A DNA stretch of 64,000 nucleotides, from the NCBI GenBank assembly GCA_015061685.1, contig SUWD01000004.1, forward strand, positions 1 to 64,000, given 5' to 3'. This DNA is from Lentisphaerota bacterium. GTDB taxonomy: Bacteria; Verrucomicrobiota; Lentisphaeria; Victivallales; Victivallaceae. Made by a program: the position numbers and the translations under genes. The notes beneath the pieces were generated by a model. It did no database searches and was not told the DNA's origin. It saw only the letters and a list, made by a program, of their open reading frames with translations. Below, one piece after another: positions 7,292-16,625 of this stretch. Within the stretch, counting starts at the first letter, position 1. Each line of letters begins with the position of its first letter.

Positions 7292-9823
7292 TCATTGTTC
7301 AATTTCCGCAATAACCAAACCATTTTCCGGAACTTCGACAGTGATCGTACCGTCTGATTCTTCCACAGGAGGATCACGATCAATCAATTCTCCGTCGGCA
7401 TTGTAGCGGAAATAACGCACCCTTGCTTTTTTCCCTGGCCAGACAAAAGAACCGGATCTTGACAGGTGTACCCGCTCTTTGCCGATAACGTAGCCCGGCC
7501 CGATCTCACTAACTGTGATCGGGTAAAGTTTACATACAAAATTATCACTGCCTTTCAATATCAGATTGTCGTGGATCGGCGAATATACCGAACCATTTTC
7601 GGTGCATTTACGCACCGCAGACATCAAACCTTTGCAGCTGGTATGATCGCCGAAATTGCCAAGAATAAGAGGAACTCTATTCAAGTGGCCCTCACCCATA
7701 TCCGCATATCCGCCTTCGATAAAACGGGCGATCGGCAGCTGATTGACGCTTAAAAGAGAAGCTGCTCCATTGCCTAAAAACATTTTGCCGCGGTGGATGG
7801 CGGTATTCGCCATTTGCAATTGTGCGGATTCGGTGGTATAACCATTATCTGACTTCAACCGTACCACCTTGCCGTTTTCATCAAGATCTGCTGAAAATCC
7901 ATCCCAATTACGATAGTCATAACGACTGTAACCCCGGGTATTGTAAGTCCAGCTGAATTCATCAGAATAGATCCCCTCGCTGCCGATATTGTCCATGCTG
8001 TCACACATCGCCTCAAGCAGCGTTTGCAGAAATCCGGAACCTGCCGAAGGCAGAAAATAACACAATCCCCACCCCTGTTTCATCAAAGATTCTTTCAAAA
8101 TCAAAAGATCATAGTTCGTGTCGGAGAAAGGTTTGCCGTCTGCTGTACGGATCAAATCTTCAGAATGTACCCATTGTTCCACCATCGGCTTGTAAACATA
8201 GGTCATGCTGGGGTGCATCCACTGCATCACTTTGACATCAGGGGCAGCTTTGCGAATATCCTCGATCTCCTGTTTCAGAGCTTGCTGGGAAATCCGCCGA
8301 TGCTCAAATTGCAACATTTTTTCGACATCCAAATCCGGCAGAGGACCGGGAGTTCTCTTTTGTCCCGGTTTCAGACGGGGCCAGCGGTTTCCCTGAATCA
8401 ATTCTCTGTCAGCAGTAGTGCGGAGCCACGGCCAGGTTGAGACATAAACCGGCCCCAGATGGGCAAGTGAATTACGGTAAATTTCTTCAGGAGTATCTCC
8501 ATTTGCCCGGGCGTATGCCCAAAAAATCGGTCTGGGAACGCAGAAATCATTCAATTTCCAACGCTTTCTGACACCGTTGATAAATCCCCAGTAACCTTTC
8601 TCTGCTTCAGGAGTAAGAGAGATAGTAAATTGCAATGATTTCCCCGGAGCGAGTGCCAGAGATTGAGTATAAATTTCAGCGATCCCGCCGGAAATTTTCC
8701 ACCATGACAACAAACGGATCCAATCGCTTTCACAAAGGATGCCGATACCGGAATTGTCTTTTTGGGATGATTCAAGGAAATAGGTGGGGTTACTGGCATT
8801 GGCCGCCCGGAAACAGTCTGCATCACGGCGTCCGGTCATCCACATGCGGGCATTTTCATCCCGCAAAAAGAAGCGGTAACGGAATGGAACACCAATAATT
8901 TCTTTTCCGGTATTTGTCCACTTTTCATCCCATTTGACCAAGCCGCCGGCGATTTGAACTTTACGGTCTATTTTCAATCCGGGATAGAGTGCTGTCATCG
9001 AAAATCCGTTATCAGGAGAAGGCGTAACGGAAATTTTGACCGCAGAATTTTTATTCCCTTCATCGGAAACGATCAAATCCGAAACAGATTTGTCTGTCAT
9101 ACCAAGAGCTGTTTCCACCATAACTTCGGGAGTGCCGACTCCCTGAACCGAAAATCCGCCAAGCTTTCCCCAGCGTAATGTGATACCGTCAATGCTTCTC
9201 TCGCCGGATACAACAGGACGGACGGGAACAGACACTTCTGCCGCTGGCAAATATTTTTTATCAACATATCCGATTTCAACAGAGGAAACAACCAGATAAG
9301 CATTTTCCTGATAGGCTCGGATATTGGTTATTTTAAGCGTGTTCCCATCCACTCCGCGAACAAGATCACTGATATCAAAGAGAAATGTCCCTCCGAAACC
9401 ATCTTTGCTCATTTTATCTGCCCGATCCTGATCCGGAGCAAACATCAATGCCAAATTGCCGTTAAGAAAAGTTTTGAATTTCTGATCCCCCCAGCCGGGT
9501 AATTCATAAAATGCCATTCTGCCGCCGATGCATCGCTCGGTCATGGCTGTGGTAAAACGCCCGATCTGCTTGTCGCTGATCTCCAGAAGTGCATTGAAAT
9601 TGCAACCGCCGCATGACTTTTGATAAGCAAAGAGTCTGATTTTCAAAGCAGCGACTTTGCCGTTTTTTTCCGGCAAAGCAGGCAGCTGTATCAATTTACT
9701 TTTCTGATATTCAACCCGGAAGGATGGAAAAGATGCGACCTTTTCCATCGGCGGCAGATTTTGAGATGCCGCCAATATGTATCCGCCGGAAAGCAAGACA
9801 AAAAAACTTAAAAATTTTTTCAT
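7292..9823 (-). CDS. Large exported protein, putative TIM-barrel glycosidase of unassigned family
   Basis: The 843 residues start with a signal peptide (MKKFLSFFVLL...YILAAS, cut near residue 20). Residues about 25-200 form a jelly-roll-like domain homologous to the whole protein encoded at 9853-10428. A beta-rich middle part (about 200-420) resembles the domains that precede catalytic barrels. The C-terminal part (about 430-780) has barrel-like spacing with VKVMQWMHPS, GIYSDEFSW and FIEGGYADM; the acidic pair in SDEFSW is a candidate catalytic site. I cannot name a CAZy family. The ribosome site is GGAGGTG. It lies 30 bp after the 191-aa paralogue and downstream of a pseudopilin gene, all leftward. 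Function as a polysaccharide-active enzyme is inferred. Confidence 0.75.
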   Translation of the reverse strand: MKKFLSFFVLLSGGYILAASQNLPPMEKVASFPSFRVEYQKSKLIQLPALPEKNGKVAALKIRLFAYQKSCGGCNFNALLEISDKQIGRFTTAMTERCIGGRMAFYELPGWGDQKFKTFLNGNLALMFAPDQDRADKMSKDGFGGTFLFDISDLVRGVDGNTLKITNIRAYQENAYLVVSSVEIGYVDKKYLPAAEVSVPVRPVVSGERSIDGITLRWGKLGGFSVQGVGTPEVMVETALGMTDKSVSDLIVSDEGNKNSAVKISVTPSPDNGFSMTALYPGLKIDRKVQIAGGLVKWDEKWTNTGKEIIGVPFRYRFFLRDENARMWMTGRRDADCFRAANASNPTYFLESSQKDNSGIGILCESDWIRLLSWWKISGGIAEIYTQSLALAPGKSLQFTISLTPEAEKGYWGFINGVRKRWKLNDFCVPRPIFWAYARANGDTPEEIYRNSLAHLGPVYVSTWPWLRTTADRELIQGNRWPRLKPGQKRTPGPLPDLDVEKMLQFEHRRISQQALKQEIEDIRKAAPDVKVMQWMHPSMTYVYKPMVEQWVHSEDLIRTADGKPFSDTNYDLLILKESLMKQGWGLCYFLPSAGSGFLQTLLEAMCDSMDNIGSEGIYSDEFSWTYNTRGYSRYDYRNWDGFSADLDENGKVVRLKSDNGYTTESAQLQMANTAIHRGKMFLGNGAASLLSVNQLPIARFIEGGYADMGEGHLNRVPLILGNFGDHTSCKGLMSAVRKCTENGSVYSPIHDNLILKGSDNFVCKLYPITVSEIGPGYVIGKERVHLSRSGSFVWPGKKARVRYFRYNADGELIDRDPPVEESDGTITVEVPENGLVIAEIEQ

Positions 9824-9852
9824 AAATACACCTCCGTTATCGCACGACCTTA

Positions 9853-10428
9853 TCAGGGCATATCCAGCCAGCCGACAGCCGCATTGGTCAGAATCAGCTC
9901 CGCTTTGCCGCCGGGAACCGGTTGACGGAGATTGTGAAATGTCGCAGTATTGAAAGCATCTTTATACAGCATGTCGGAAATCTCCACCATATAAGTAGCA
10001 CCCAATCCGTCCTGACTCATTGAATTGCCGGCAACGGCATCCGGTGCGAACATAACAAGAAGCATCCGGTCTTTGAAAATATTGAAGTCTCTGTTGCCGT
10101 GTCCTTTCAACTTCAATGTTCCGGCTCTGCCGATCATTCTTTCCCGCTTGTCGGAAGTCCACCGGGTCAAAGTATAAGAATTGACCGACACTTTGGCACT
10201 GAAACCGCATCCGCCGCGGGCGGGAGTTTTTGCGACCAATTCAAAACGCATCACAGCCCGTTTTCCGCGTCTCGCCGGCATCGGAGGAAATTTGATAATA
10301 TGATATTTGCCGCACTCAATTACCGCATCAGGGAATTTTATTTCATCCTGCAAAACAGGTAACTCCGCTGAAAAACAACTCAAAACCAATAAAAAAACGG
10401 AAAAAATGGCACAAAAAAACTTTTTCAT
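9853..10428 (-). CDS. Exported stand-alone domain, paralogous to N-terminus of the 843-aa protein
   Basis: A 191-residue protein with a signal peptide (MKKFFCAIFSVFLLVLSCFSA). The mature part aligns with residues 25-195 of the protein at 7292-9823: both have a GGC-N/G-F segment, IGR or IGG, a GxGxxxF..F....LLVMFAPD / LALMFAPD stretch, MSxDGxGxTY/F, and IS-D near the end. The fold is probably a carbohydrate-binding-like beta sandwich. It carries no catalytic part and ends cleanly with a stop, so it is either a binding partner of its larger neighbour or a duplication that lost the rest. It lies between the pseudopilin gene and the 843-aa gene. Confidence 0.78.
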   Translation of the reverse strand: MKKFFCAIFSVFLLVLSCFSAELPVLQDEIKFPDAVIECGKYHIIKFPPMPARRGKRAVMRFELVAKTPARGGCGFSAKVSVNSYTLTRWTSDKRERMIGRAGTLKLKGHGNRDFNIFKDRMLLVMFAPDAVAGNSMSQDGLGATYMVEISDMLYKDAFNTATFHNLRQPVPGGKAELILTNAAVGWLDMP

Positions 10429-10479
10429 AGTAATTCAACTTTTCAACAAAGGGATAAAATTCTTCAATTCAAGACAGGC

Positions 10480-10501
10480 GGCAAGCTTCTTTCAGCTTGC
10501 C
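10480..10501 (-). terminator. Hairpin after pseudopilin gene
   Basis: GGCAAGC and GCTTGCC pair around an 8-nt loop, about 30 bp beyond the pseudopilin stop on the minus strand. There is no clear run of T after it, so it may slow or process RNA rather than terminate it fully. Confidence 0.4.
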
Positions 10502-10529
10502 TGCCACGGATCAGATCGAAATCAGATCA

Positions 10530-11204
10530 TCACATATCAAAATTGGCTCTGACCATCTCTTTTTGTGTAATTGCAGCTTTTTTGAGATTGCTGACATGAC
10601 CATCCACAAACAACACATTGCTGCTGTCAGAATGGCGGAATCCGATGCCATTCAACGCAGAATGCCAATGAAAACCATTGCCGAAGTCTCTTGCACCCAA
10701 TTTTGCATTGTCTGTAACCATCATTGCGGTACTGACACTTTTGAACTGGGGAAGTTTACGCCGCAGCCAAACCGGACTGTTTCCATCAGCAGTTGCCAGA
10801 GGGTTGCTGCTGTTTTCACAGCGTCCATAGTGAGCATTATAAGCGTAATTGGAAGTGAATTTGATGTCCTCGGAAGTGCCGGACGGACAAACGTAAACCT
10901 GATCTTTTCCAACCTCGGTATTAACATCAGTTACCGGAATACCATAACGCTTCTGCAAGACCAGATGCCAATAACCATAGGTGTTGCCTGCTGTAATGCT
11001 CTGGTCCACAAACGGAGGAAGCCAATCGGCATTTTCATCAATATAAAACAGGACATGAGAGCCGATCTGTTTCATATTGTTCACACAGCTGGCAGATCTG
11101 CCGCGTTCACGGGCTTGCTGCAAAGCAGGAAGCAATATTGCAGCCAGGATGGCAATAATGGCAATAACCACCAACAATTCGATAAGCGTAAATCTTTTTT
11201 TCAT
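10530..11204 (-). CDS. Type II pseudopilin-like protein with H-X9-DG tail
   Basis: A 224-residue protein with a type IV prepilin leader and helix: [20 protein letters not shown], with cleavage expected before Phe and the conserved Glu at +5. The mature part is small and globular, with CPSG and, near the end, [15 protein letters not shown], which is the H-X9-DG signature of pseudopilins abundant in Lentisphaerota, Verrucomicrobia and Planctomycetes. The frame extends 22 codons further upstream, but the ATG at 11204 directly precedes the leader and is chosen. It should be processed by a prepilin peptidase and sit in the inner membrane. It is followed by two exported proteins and preceded by a GntR-type regulator. 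Confidence 0.88.
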   Translation of the reverse strand: MKKRFTLIELLVVIAIIAILAAILLPALQQARERGRSASCVNNMKQIGSHVLFYIDENADWLPPFVDQSITAGNTYGYWHLVLQKRYGIPVTDVNTEVGKDQVYVCPSGTSEDIKFTSNYAYNAHYGRCENSSNPLATADGNSPVWLRRKLPQFKSVSTAMMVTDNAKLGARDFGNGFHWHSALNGIGFRHSDSSNVLFVDGHVSNLKKAAITQKEMVRANFDM

Positions 11205-11280
11205 TTCCAGACCCTTTCTGTTTTTCAGGAAACTTGGTTGTTTTATATTTTTGTTTGCGAGGCACGTCATTTTACAAAAG

Positions 11281-12390
11281 TCAATTCATTGAAATCAATC
11301 GGGGTTCAAAAAGTATCTCGTGATCTTTTCTTTCCGATGGTTCAAGAATCATATTGTCATGCAGAATTTGAACGGCATTTCCTGCATATTTCATAATATC
11401 ATATTCAAAACAATCCCCTATCGGTTCCACCGGTGTGAAAAAGGGATTTTGAGCATGGACAGAATAGATAAAGTGAGGCATCCATTGCAAAGAACGATCA
11501 TTCAGTTTCCGCCTCAACAGCTCGGTATAAATAAAATTCATCAGAAAATCATCCGGTATTATCAATACGTCCGGACGTTTATCCGGCGGCATGGAACAAA
11601 ATTCATCAAGAATTTTTCCGGCTGCTTCTGCTATCGGCAGAGGAACATCCTCTGTAACAAGTTCCGGAAAGAGAAAACGGCAGAAGCAATTTGAATTTTC
11701 AGGAAAATTCGCATAAAATTCAGCTCTGACCTCATCAACAAAAGGATAACCGCAATGTATCAATGCCGGACGTTTCAAATGCCGTTTTCTGATCAATTCA
11801 AAAGTTTTCGGCAAAATAGAATCAAACTTTATTTTGCATCCGTGGTTATGAGAGGCTGTCCCCGTTGAAACCACCGGAATGTGATTGGCTTTGATAATCT
11901 CCCAGCTCGGAGCATCAAACGATACCGTCGTCAGTATTCCGTGTATGACCCCCTGCTCAATGCAGCGTCGCAGGCCGTCAAAATGACTTAATGAGTCGGT
12001 ATCGGTCATCTGATCGGAATTACGCAGAAACAGTTTGCACTGGCAGTTGTGGTCAGCCAACTGCTGCTGCAGGCATTGAAGCAGCAGTGTCGCTGACGGG
12101 ATATAACTGCGGCGGAGACAGACCAATGCGATCTGACGGGCATTATAACCGTCGGTATTCAAACTCTTTACCCTGACAGCATGATGAGGTATCGTCTCTA
12201 AAATACCGCTCTTTTGCAATGCGGCGATCGCCCGCTGAATAGTAAATGCTCCGACATTAAACATCTTACGCAGCTCTGACTGCGACGGCAGAGAATCACC
12301 CTCCTGCAGCTTTTGATCGTAAATGTAACAAAGCAGTTTGCGTTTGACGGATTCTGTTTGATTTCCCTGATTGTTCTTAAGAACGTGCAT
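11281..12390 (-). CDS. GntR-type regulator with LacI-like ligand domain
   Basis: A 369-residue transcription factor. Residues about 10-75 form a winged helix of GntR type ([34 protein letters not shown]). The rest resembles a periplasmic-binding-protein-like sugar sensor ([50 protein letters not shown]). This architecture (AraR/DUF-like GntR-LacI hybrids) senses sugars. It lies 77 bp upstream of the pseudopilin gene on the same strand and probably controls the gene set 7.3-11.2 kb and itself. The effector is unknown. A remnant of R1 lies about 75 bp upstream of the start. Confidence 0.85.
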   Translation of the reverse strand: MHVLKNNQGNQTESVKRKLLCYIYDQKLQEGDSLPSQSELRKMFNVGAFTIQRAIAALQKSGILETIPHHAVRVKSLNTDGYNARQIALVCLRRSYIPSATLLLQCLQQQLADHNCQCKLFLRNSDQMTDTDSLSHFDGLRRCIEQGVIHGILTTVSFDAPSWEIIKANHIPVVSTGTASHNHGCKIKFDSILPKTFELIRKRHLKRPALIHCGYPFVDEVRAEFYANFPENSNCFCRFLFPELVTEDVPLPIAEAAGKILDEFCSMPPDKRPDVLIIPDDFLMNFIYTELLRRKLNDRSLQWMPHFIYSVHAQNPFFTPVEPIGDCFEYDIMKYAGNAVQILHDNMILEPSERKDHEILFEPRLISMN

Positions 12391-12902
12391 AACGATGCTC
12401 CAAACAATTTATTGTTTACAGGAATAAAATAGCATGGATTTCATGAAATGCAAGATGGAAAATAGTTATTATCTCATTTTTTTGTGAAAAATTTTTATTG
12501 CAACGGTAATTTGCCATGTGTTTTTTACAGGAGATAAGTACCGATGGAGGGGGGAACACGCCCCTCTTTTTTACGGAGGTGTACTGGGAGGTACGGATCG
12601 GTACGGAGATAACGGGCTCCGTACTTTACCGTACCATCTCTGCAAAACCCATACTCACGGCAAAGAACCCGAGCTGCCGCAAGCTCAATCGTCATGGAAA
12701 ACTGGTGTTTCCCATGACATCGCTTGCCTGGCATGTGGTGTCGGCTTGCCGCCGACCTGACCGCCTGACGGCGGATGTTCCGCCCTTATGGGGCGGCAAG
12801 CGTTCAGCCGCTTGATTACATCCGGGTACGACGGAGAGCGAAAGTTTTTGTTTTTTATGTCTCCGGCAAGAAGCACTCCTGTATAATATGTTCTATGCGG
12901 CG
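12391..12902. other. Non-coding stretch with R1 fragment and several hairpins
   Basis: 12465-12500 matches the left end of R1 (GTTATTATCTCATTTTTTTG, then GAAAAAT) and then diverges. After it come several inverted pairs: GGTACGG... with CCGTACC around 12591-12642, TCATGGAAAAC with GTTTCCCATGA at about 12693-12718, and GCTTGCCGCC/GGCGGCAAGC at about 12747-12802. Frames of up to 99 codons exist here but show no ribosome site or plausible protein composition. I see no gene in it. Confidence 0.6.
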
Positions 12903-14855
12903 TTAAAATGTTGCCTGATGCGTGCCGTTGGCAGGAAAGGTTTTCGGAGTCAAAACCGGCCATTTGTACAGATTCGGCAGCGGCCGCATATGATCATTCA
13001 TCGGATTGATGATCCGGAAATAACCGTATTCATTGGCAGAAACCGTATTTTCAGGTGACAGCCAGCCGAAACTGCATTCGCGCAGAATCAACGAGGCCGG
13101 AGCATCAGCAGTACCTTTTATGTCGGCAACAACTCCATTGAATATGGAACTTTCAACAGTTACGCATGAGCCGGGACCGATATCACAAAGCGGAATCGAC
13201 CGGGTGGGAGTGGTATTCTGCGGCCAACCGACCTGACTGTCATCAAAAGCTATGAATTTGATGTTTGCCTGACAGTAAGACGGGTAACTGCGTACCAGCA
13301 CCGTCCGTTGTTTTGAACGGTTTTCCAAGCGGACATTGATATTGACATAAGTCCCGATGCAGCGGCCTCCCATCTCAATATTCAGATATCTGTCGCAAAC
13401 TGACAGCGTGGCATTGTGTACCTCAAGATTGCCTCCGGCTTTGAAGTCCAGTACGGTACCGCAATTAGCTGCATTGATGTAGGAGAAAATGTAATTGAGA
13501 GCCTGGGTGTTGCGGGTTTGGAAACCGGTTCCCAACTCATACATCCCGATCGAATAAAACTGCATATCAGAGTTGCACATATCCACTGAATCATCGCCGC
13601 CCATGACAAAACCGATTTTTGCCTTGTGCAAAGATACGTTGCGGAATGTACTCCATCCGGAGCCATATCCGGGCAGAGAGATCGAGTGAAAGAGTATTCC
13701 GGCTTCTCCGGAACTTTTGGGTCTGTTTTCTGCCCGTCCGGCAAGATTGAATCTTTCAAAATAAACATTGCCGAAGCCCTCGGCTCTGATCAGCGTGCCG
13801 CCATCCGGACCATCCCAGAAAAGTGTTGTGGAGCGGTTGGATTTGGAATTATAAACGCTGTCCCCCTGACCATACACATGTAAAATCCTGGTTCTGCGTA
13901 AAAGCAAAGTCTTGGTAATACGGTATTTCCCGGCCGGGATAAATAATTCACCGCCTTGCGGAGTTGTCGCCGCATCGATCGCCCGCTGGATCGCGGCGGT
14001 GTCATCAGCCACACCGTCACCCACTGCACCGAAATCACGCACATTTATCACGTTGGAAACTGTTGCCGGATTTCCAGCAGAAGCCGCCGGAGCGGGCGTT
14101 TCCACGATCTCTTCAAATTTCAGATTGCGGAAGTCGAGTTCCGGACAATTAGTCATGATCACAAGATGGATTTTGGCTGTACCACGCCAGAAAAGATTGC
14201 CGTCACTGCCAAGCGGATTTTCTCCGGAAATCTCACCTTCAAAAACACTCCATTGGCTATTGACCTTTTTATAGTTGGCACCGGCAAAGATGTAAGTGTT
14301 GCCGTAAGCGTGTTGACGCAGTGCAGTACCCCGGCTCCATGCTTTGCGTAAAGGCCGCTTCAAAGTGACAGTATTGCCCTCTATGGAAACGATTTGCACA
14401 ATATCAAAATTCGGCAGATCACTGAAGTCGCTTTTACTGCCGAATGCAACGGCAAAAGTTGAACCTTTCTGCCATTTTGAAGTATCTTTCACCTGGATTT
14501 GCGTTGCTCCGGCGGCGGCATCGGCAAGTAATTCGCTATCGGTGCCGCGCAGGGCGTTGACGTGTACGGAGTAGATGAGGCGTCCTCCGGCATCCACCGG
14601 GGCCACACCGAAACAGACAACTTTGTTGCCGGAATTATTTGATCTGAATTCACCGGAAATACGGTAACGCTTACCCGGCGTAACGGCAAAAGATCTTTTG
14701 CTCATCCGTACTTGAGAACCGGTGCCGGAAATATGACTGACTCCGTCATTGACCGTTACTGCACCGCCATTCCATCCACCGGAAATATCTGTGCCGGAGC
14801 AGATCAGTGAGGTCATAAAAATACCGGCACTTAACAAATTTCTGAAATTCAACAT
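12903..14855 (-). CDS. Exported right-handed beta-helix protein, pectate-lyase-3-like
   Basis: A 650-residue protein with a signal peptide (MLNFRNLLSAGIFMTSLICSG). An N-terminal beta-sandwich region (about 25-260) is followed by the start of a pectate_lyase_3/GH28-type helix: VRDFGAVGDGVADDTAAIQRAI about residue 270, then FIPAGKYRI and TLLLRRTRILHVYGQG. Repeated beta coils run to about residue 600. Families with this start are polysaccharide lyases, hydrolases and epimerases acting outside the cytoplasm; the substrate and catalytic residues cannot be fixed here. The gene lies 75 bp downstream of the second pseudopilin gene, repeating the pseudopilin-exported protein arrangement seen at 9.9-11.2 kb. 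Confidence 0.82.
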   Translation of the reverse strand: MLNFRNLLSAGIFMTSLICSGTDISGGWNGGAVTVNDGVSHISGTGSQVRMSKRSFAVTPGKRYRISGEFRSNNSGNKVVCFGVAPVDAGGRLIYSVHVNALRGTDSELLADAAAGATQIQVKDTSKWQKGSTFAVAFGSKSDFSDLPNFDIVQIVSIEGNTVTLKRPLRKAWSRGTALRQHAYGNTYIFAGANYKKVNSQWSVFEGEISGENPLGSDGNLFWRGTAKIHLVIMTNCPELDFRNLKFEEIVETPAPAASAGNPATVSNVINVRDFGAVGDGVADDTAAIQRAIDAATTPQGGELFIPAGKYRITKTLLLRRTRILHVYGQGDSVYNSKSNRSTTLFWDGPDGGTLIRAEGFGNVYFERFNLAGRAENRPKSSGEAGILFHSISLPGYGSGWSTFRNVSLHKAKIGFVMGGDDSVDMCNSDMQFYSIGMYELGTGFQTRNTQALNYIFSYINAANCGTVLDFKAGGNLEVHNATLSVCDRYLNIEMGGRCIGTYVNINVRLENRSKQRTVLVRSYPSYCQANIKFIAFDDSQVGWPQNTTPTRSIPLCDIGPGSCVTVESSIFNGVVADIKGTADAPASLILRECSFGWLSPENTVSANEYGYFRIINPMNDHMRPLPNLYKWPVLTPKTFPANGTHQATF

Positions 14856-14929
14856 ATAATTCTCCTGCTACTGCGATCCGATATTTTAGCCGGACCGCAG
14901 TTATTATTTGCCTCAAATCATTTTTATTG

Positions 14930-15604
14930 TCACAACTCCTGACCGCAGATCATGATTCTGGTCAAAGACTCTTTCTTTATACTTTCAACATGAAAATCCG
15001 CAAATAACGTATTGTTGGAGCCGTTATGGCGGCCGATGGTATCGATCACATCGGTTGACCAAAGAGCCTGACCACTGGTGATATTACCGACAAATCCGTG
15101 TGAATCAAGTTTTCCGCGATCAGTTTCAGACATCACGATCGTGCGGCTGTGCTGGCTGAATTGATTAAGTTTGCGGGGTCGCATATACTCTGAATCGGTT
15201 GCACTGTTGCTGTTTCCGAAGCGTGCATTGTAGCAGTAGTTTGTATTGGTATCCGTACTGATCTTGTCAGTCAGCGACGGACAGACCAGCATGGGAATTT
15301 GAGTACGGTAGCTGGGGGCGTTGTAGTAAAAGAGTTTCAATCCTCTGAACCACATCAGCGAAATGGATCCCTCAGTCTGAGTTACGATCTTTGTGCTTGT
15401 ATCACAATATGGCATCAGATAATCTGCGTTATCGTCTGCATAACTTACCAGATTCATCCCCATTTGCTTCATTTGATTTATGCAACTGGCGGCACGGCCG
15501 CGTTCACGGGCGGAATTCAATGCCGGAAGCAGAATTGCTGCCAGAATGGCGATAATGGCAATGACGACCAGCAATTCGATAAGGGTAAAAGTTTGTTTTT
15601 TCAT
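14930..15604 (-). CDS. Type II pseudopilin-like protein, H-X9-DF variant
   Basis: A 224-residue protein with a prepilin leader and helix ([20 protein letters not shown], continuing [17 protein letters not shown]), nearly identical in its first 45 residues to the pseudopilin at 10530-11204 but divergent afterwards. The C-terminal signature reads [14 protein letters not shown], so the usual DG of H-X9-DG is DF. The two Cys of the globular part (CPSL and NYCYN regions) are present. It would be inserted in the inner membrane and processed by a prepilin peptidase. It lies immediately upstream of the beta-helix gene and about 50 bp after the oxidoreductase at 15653-16612, all leftward. Confidence 0.87.
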   Translation of the reverse strand: MKKQTFTLIELLVVIAIIAILAAILLPALNSARERGRAASCINQMKQMGMNLVSYADDNADYLMPYCDTSTKIVTQTEGSISLMWFRGLKLFYYNAPSYRTQIPMLVCPSLTDKISTDTNTNYCYNARFGNSNSATDSEYMRPRKLNQFSQHSRTIVMSETDRGKLDSHGFVGNITSGQALWSTDVIDTIGRHNGSNNTLFADFHVESIKKESLTRIMICGQEL

Positions 15605-15652
15605 TTCGGTAGCTCCTTTTTTTGTTACAGTTGTTTTTTGGGAAACTTGTTT

Positions 15653-16612
15653 TTAAGAAAATGTCAGTACAACTTTACCTGTGTTTTCCGCCCGGCGTAA
15701 AACTCCATGGGCGGCTTCTACTTCTCTAATGGGGAATACGGCATGGATATGGGTAATAAGTTTTCCGGCAGAAAACTCCGGCCACAATTCCTTTTGCAGG
15801 GCTTGCAGAATGGCAGTCTTTTCATCAGAAGTCCGGCTGCGCAGGGTACTGCCGATCAAACGTATTCTTTTTCGCCAGACCGTTTCGAGATCGATTTCAG
15901 TCATGCCGCCGGCCATGGTGGCAATCATGATCCATTTGCCGCCGAAAACCATATTTTTAAAGTTTTCCCCCATCATTTTACCGCCGATGCAATCCAGTGC
16001 CACTGTCGGCGGATTGGCTGCAATCACCGGCCGGACATCTTCAGTACGGTAATCCAAAACGAAATCTGCTCCGAGTTTCCTGACAAAATCCGCCTTTTCC
16101 GGTGAATCGATGGTGGTGATTACTTTTGCTCCTTTGAGTTTGGCGAATTGGATCGCCGCCAGTCCCACACCGCTGGCACCGGCTTGCATATAAAAGACGT
16201 CTCCCGGTTTCAAGCCGCCGGCTTCCAGCTGCAAATTGAGATAGACCGTGGACCACACTTCCGGAATGGAGGCGGCTTCCACCATGGAAAGACCTTCCGG
16301 GATCGGGATTACCATACCGGCCGGTGCAGTTACCAATTCCGAGTATCCGCCGCCGCCCAGCAGGGCACAAACTTTATCTCCGGGTTTGACATGGCAATTT
16401 TCGGGGGCTTCCAGCACAATCCCGGAAACTTCCAAACCGCACCATTGCGGCCACTCCGGAGGAGAAGCATAACAACCGTCTTTTTGCATAAGGTCGGCAC
16501 GGTTGACCGCTGCCGCATGGACCTTGATCAGTACTTCACCGTCTTTTCTGACGGGATCAGGTACTTCTTTCCAGTCAAAGTTGAGATTCTGATCGAGAGT
16601 CATTGCATACAT
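15653..16612 (-). CDS. Zinc-independent NAD(P)H quinone oxidoreductase, PIG3-like MDR family
   Basis: A 319-residue medium-chain dehydrogenase/reductase. The N-terminal GroES-like part has VHAAAVNRADLMQKDG and GLEVSGIV, and the Rossmann part has AGASGVGLAAIQFAKLKGAKVI (about 140-160), which binds NADPH. The lack of the structural-zinc Cys cluster and the NRAD motif fit the PIG3/TP53I3-like quinone oxidoreductase branch. It is 13 bp from the upstream metallo-hydrolase gene and likely ends the leftward cluster that starts at 20391. Quinone reduction is a family inference, and the real substrate may be a sugar-derived carbonyl given its neighbours. Confidence 0.85.
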   Translation of the reverse strand: MYAMTLDQNLNFDWKEVPDPVRKDGEVLIKVHAAAVNRADLMQKDGCYASPPEWPQWCGLEVSGIVLEAPENCHVKPGDKVCALLGGGGYSELVTAPAGMVIPIPEGLSMVEAASIPEVWSTVYLNLQLEAGGLKPGDVFYMQAGASGVGLAAIQFAKLKGAKVITTIDSPEKADFVRKLGADFVLDYRTEDVRPVIAANPPTVALDCIGGKMMGENFKNMVFGGKWIMIATMAGGMTEIDLETVWRKRIRLIGSTLRSRTSDEKTAILQALQKELWPEFSAGKLITHIHAVFPIREVEAAHGVLRRAENTGKVVLTFS

Positions 16613-16625
16613 TTTTTCATTCCTT

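Noticed and set aside
12516..12815. 99-codon frame in the gap before the beta-helix gene
   Set aside because: No ribosome site, low-complexity composition and overlap with several hairpins.
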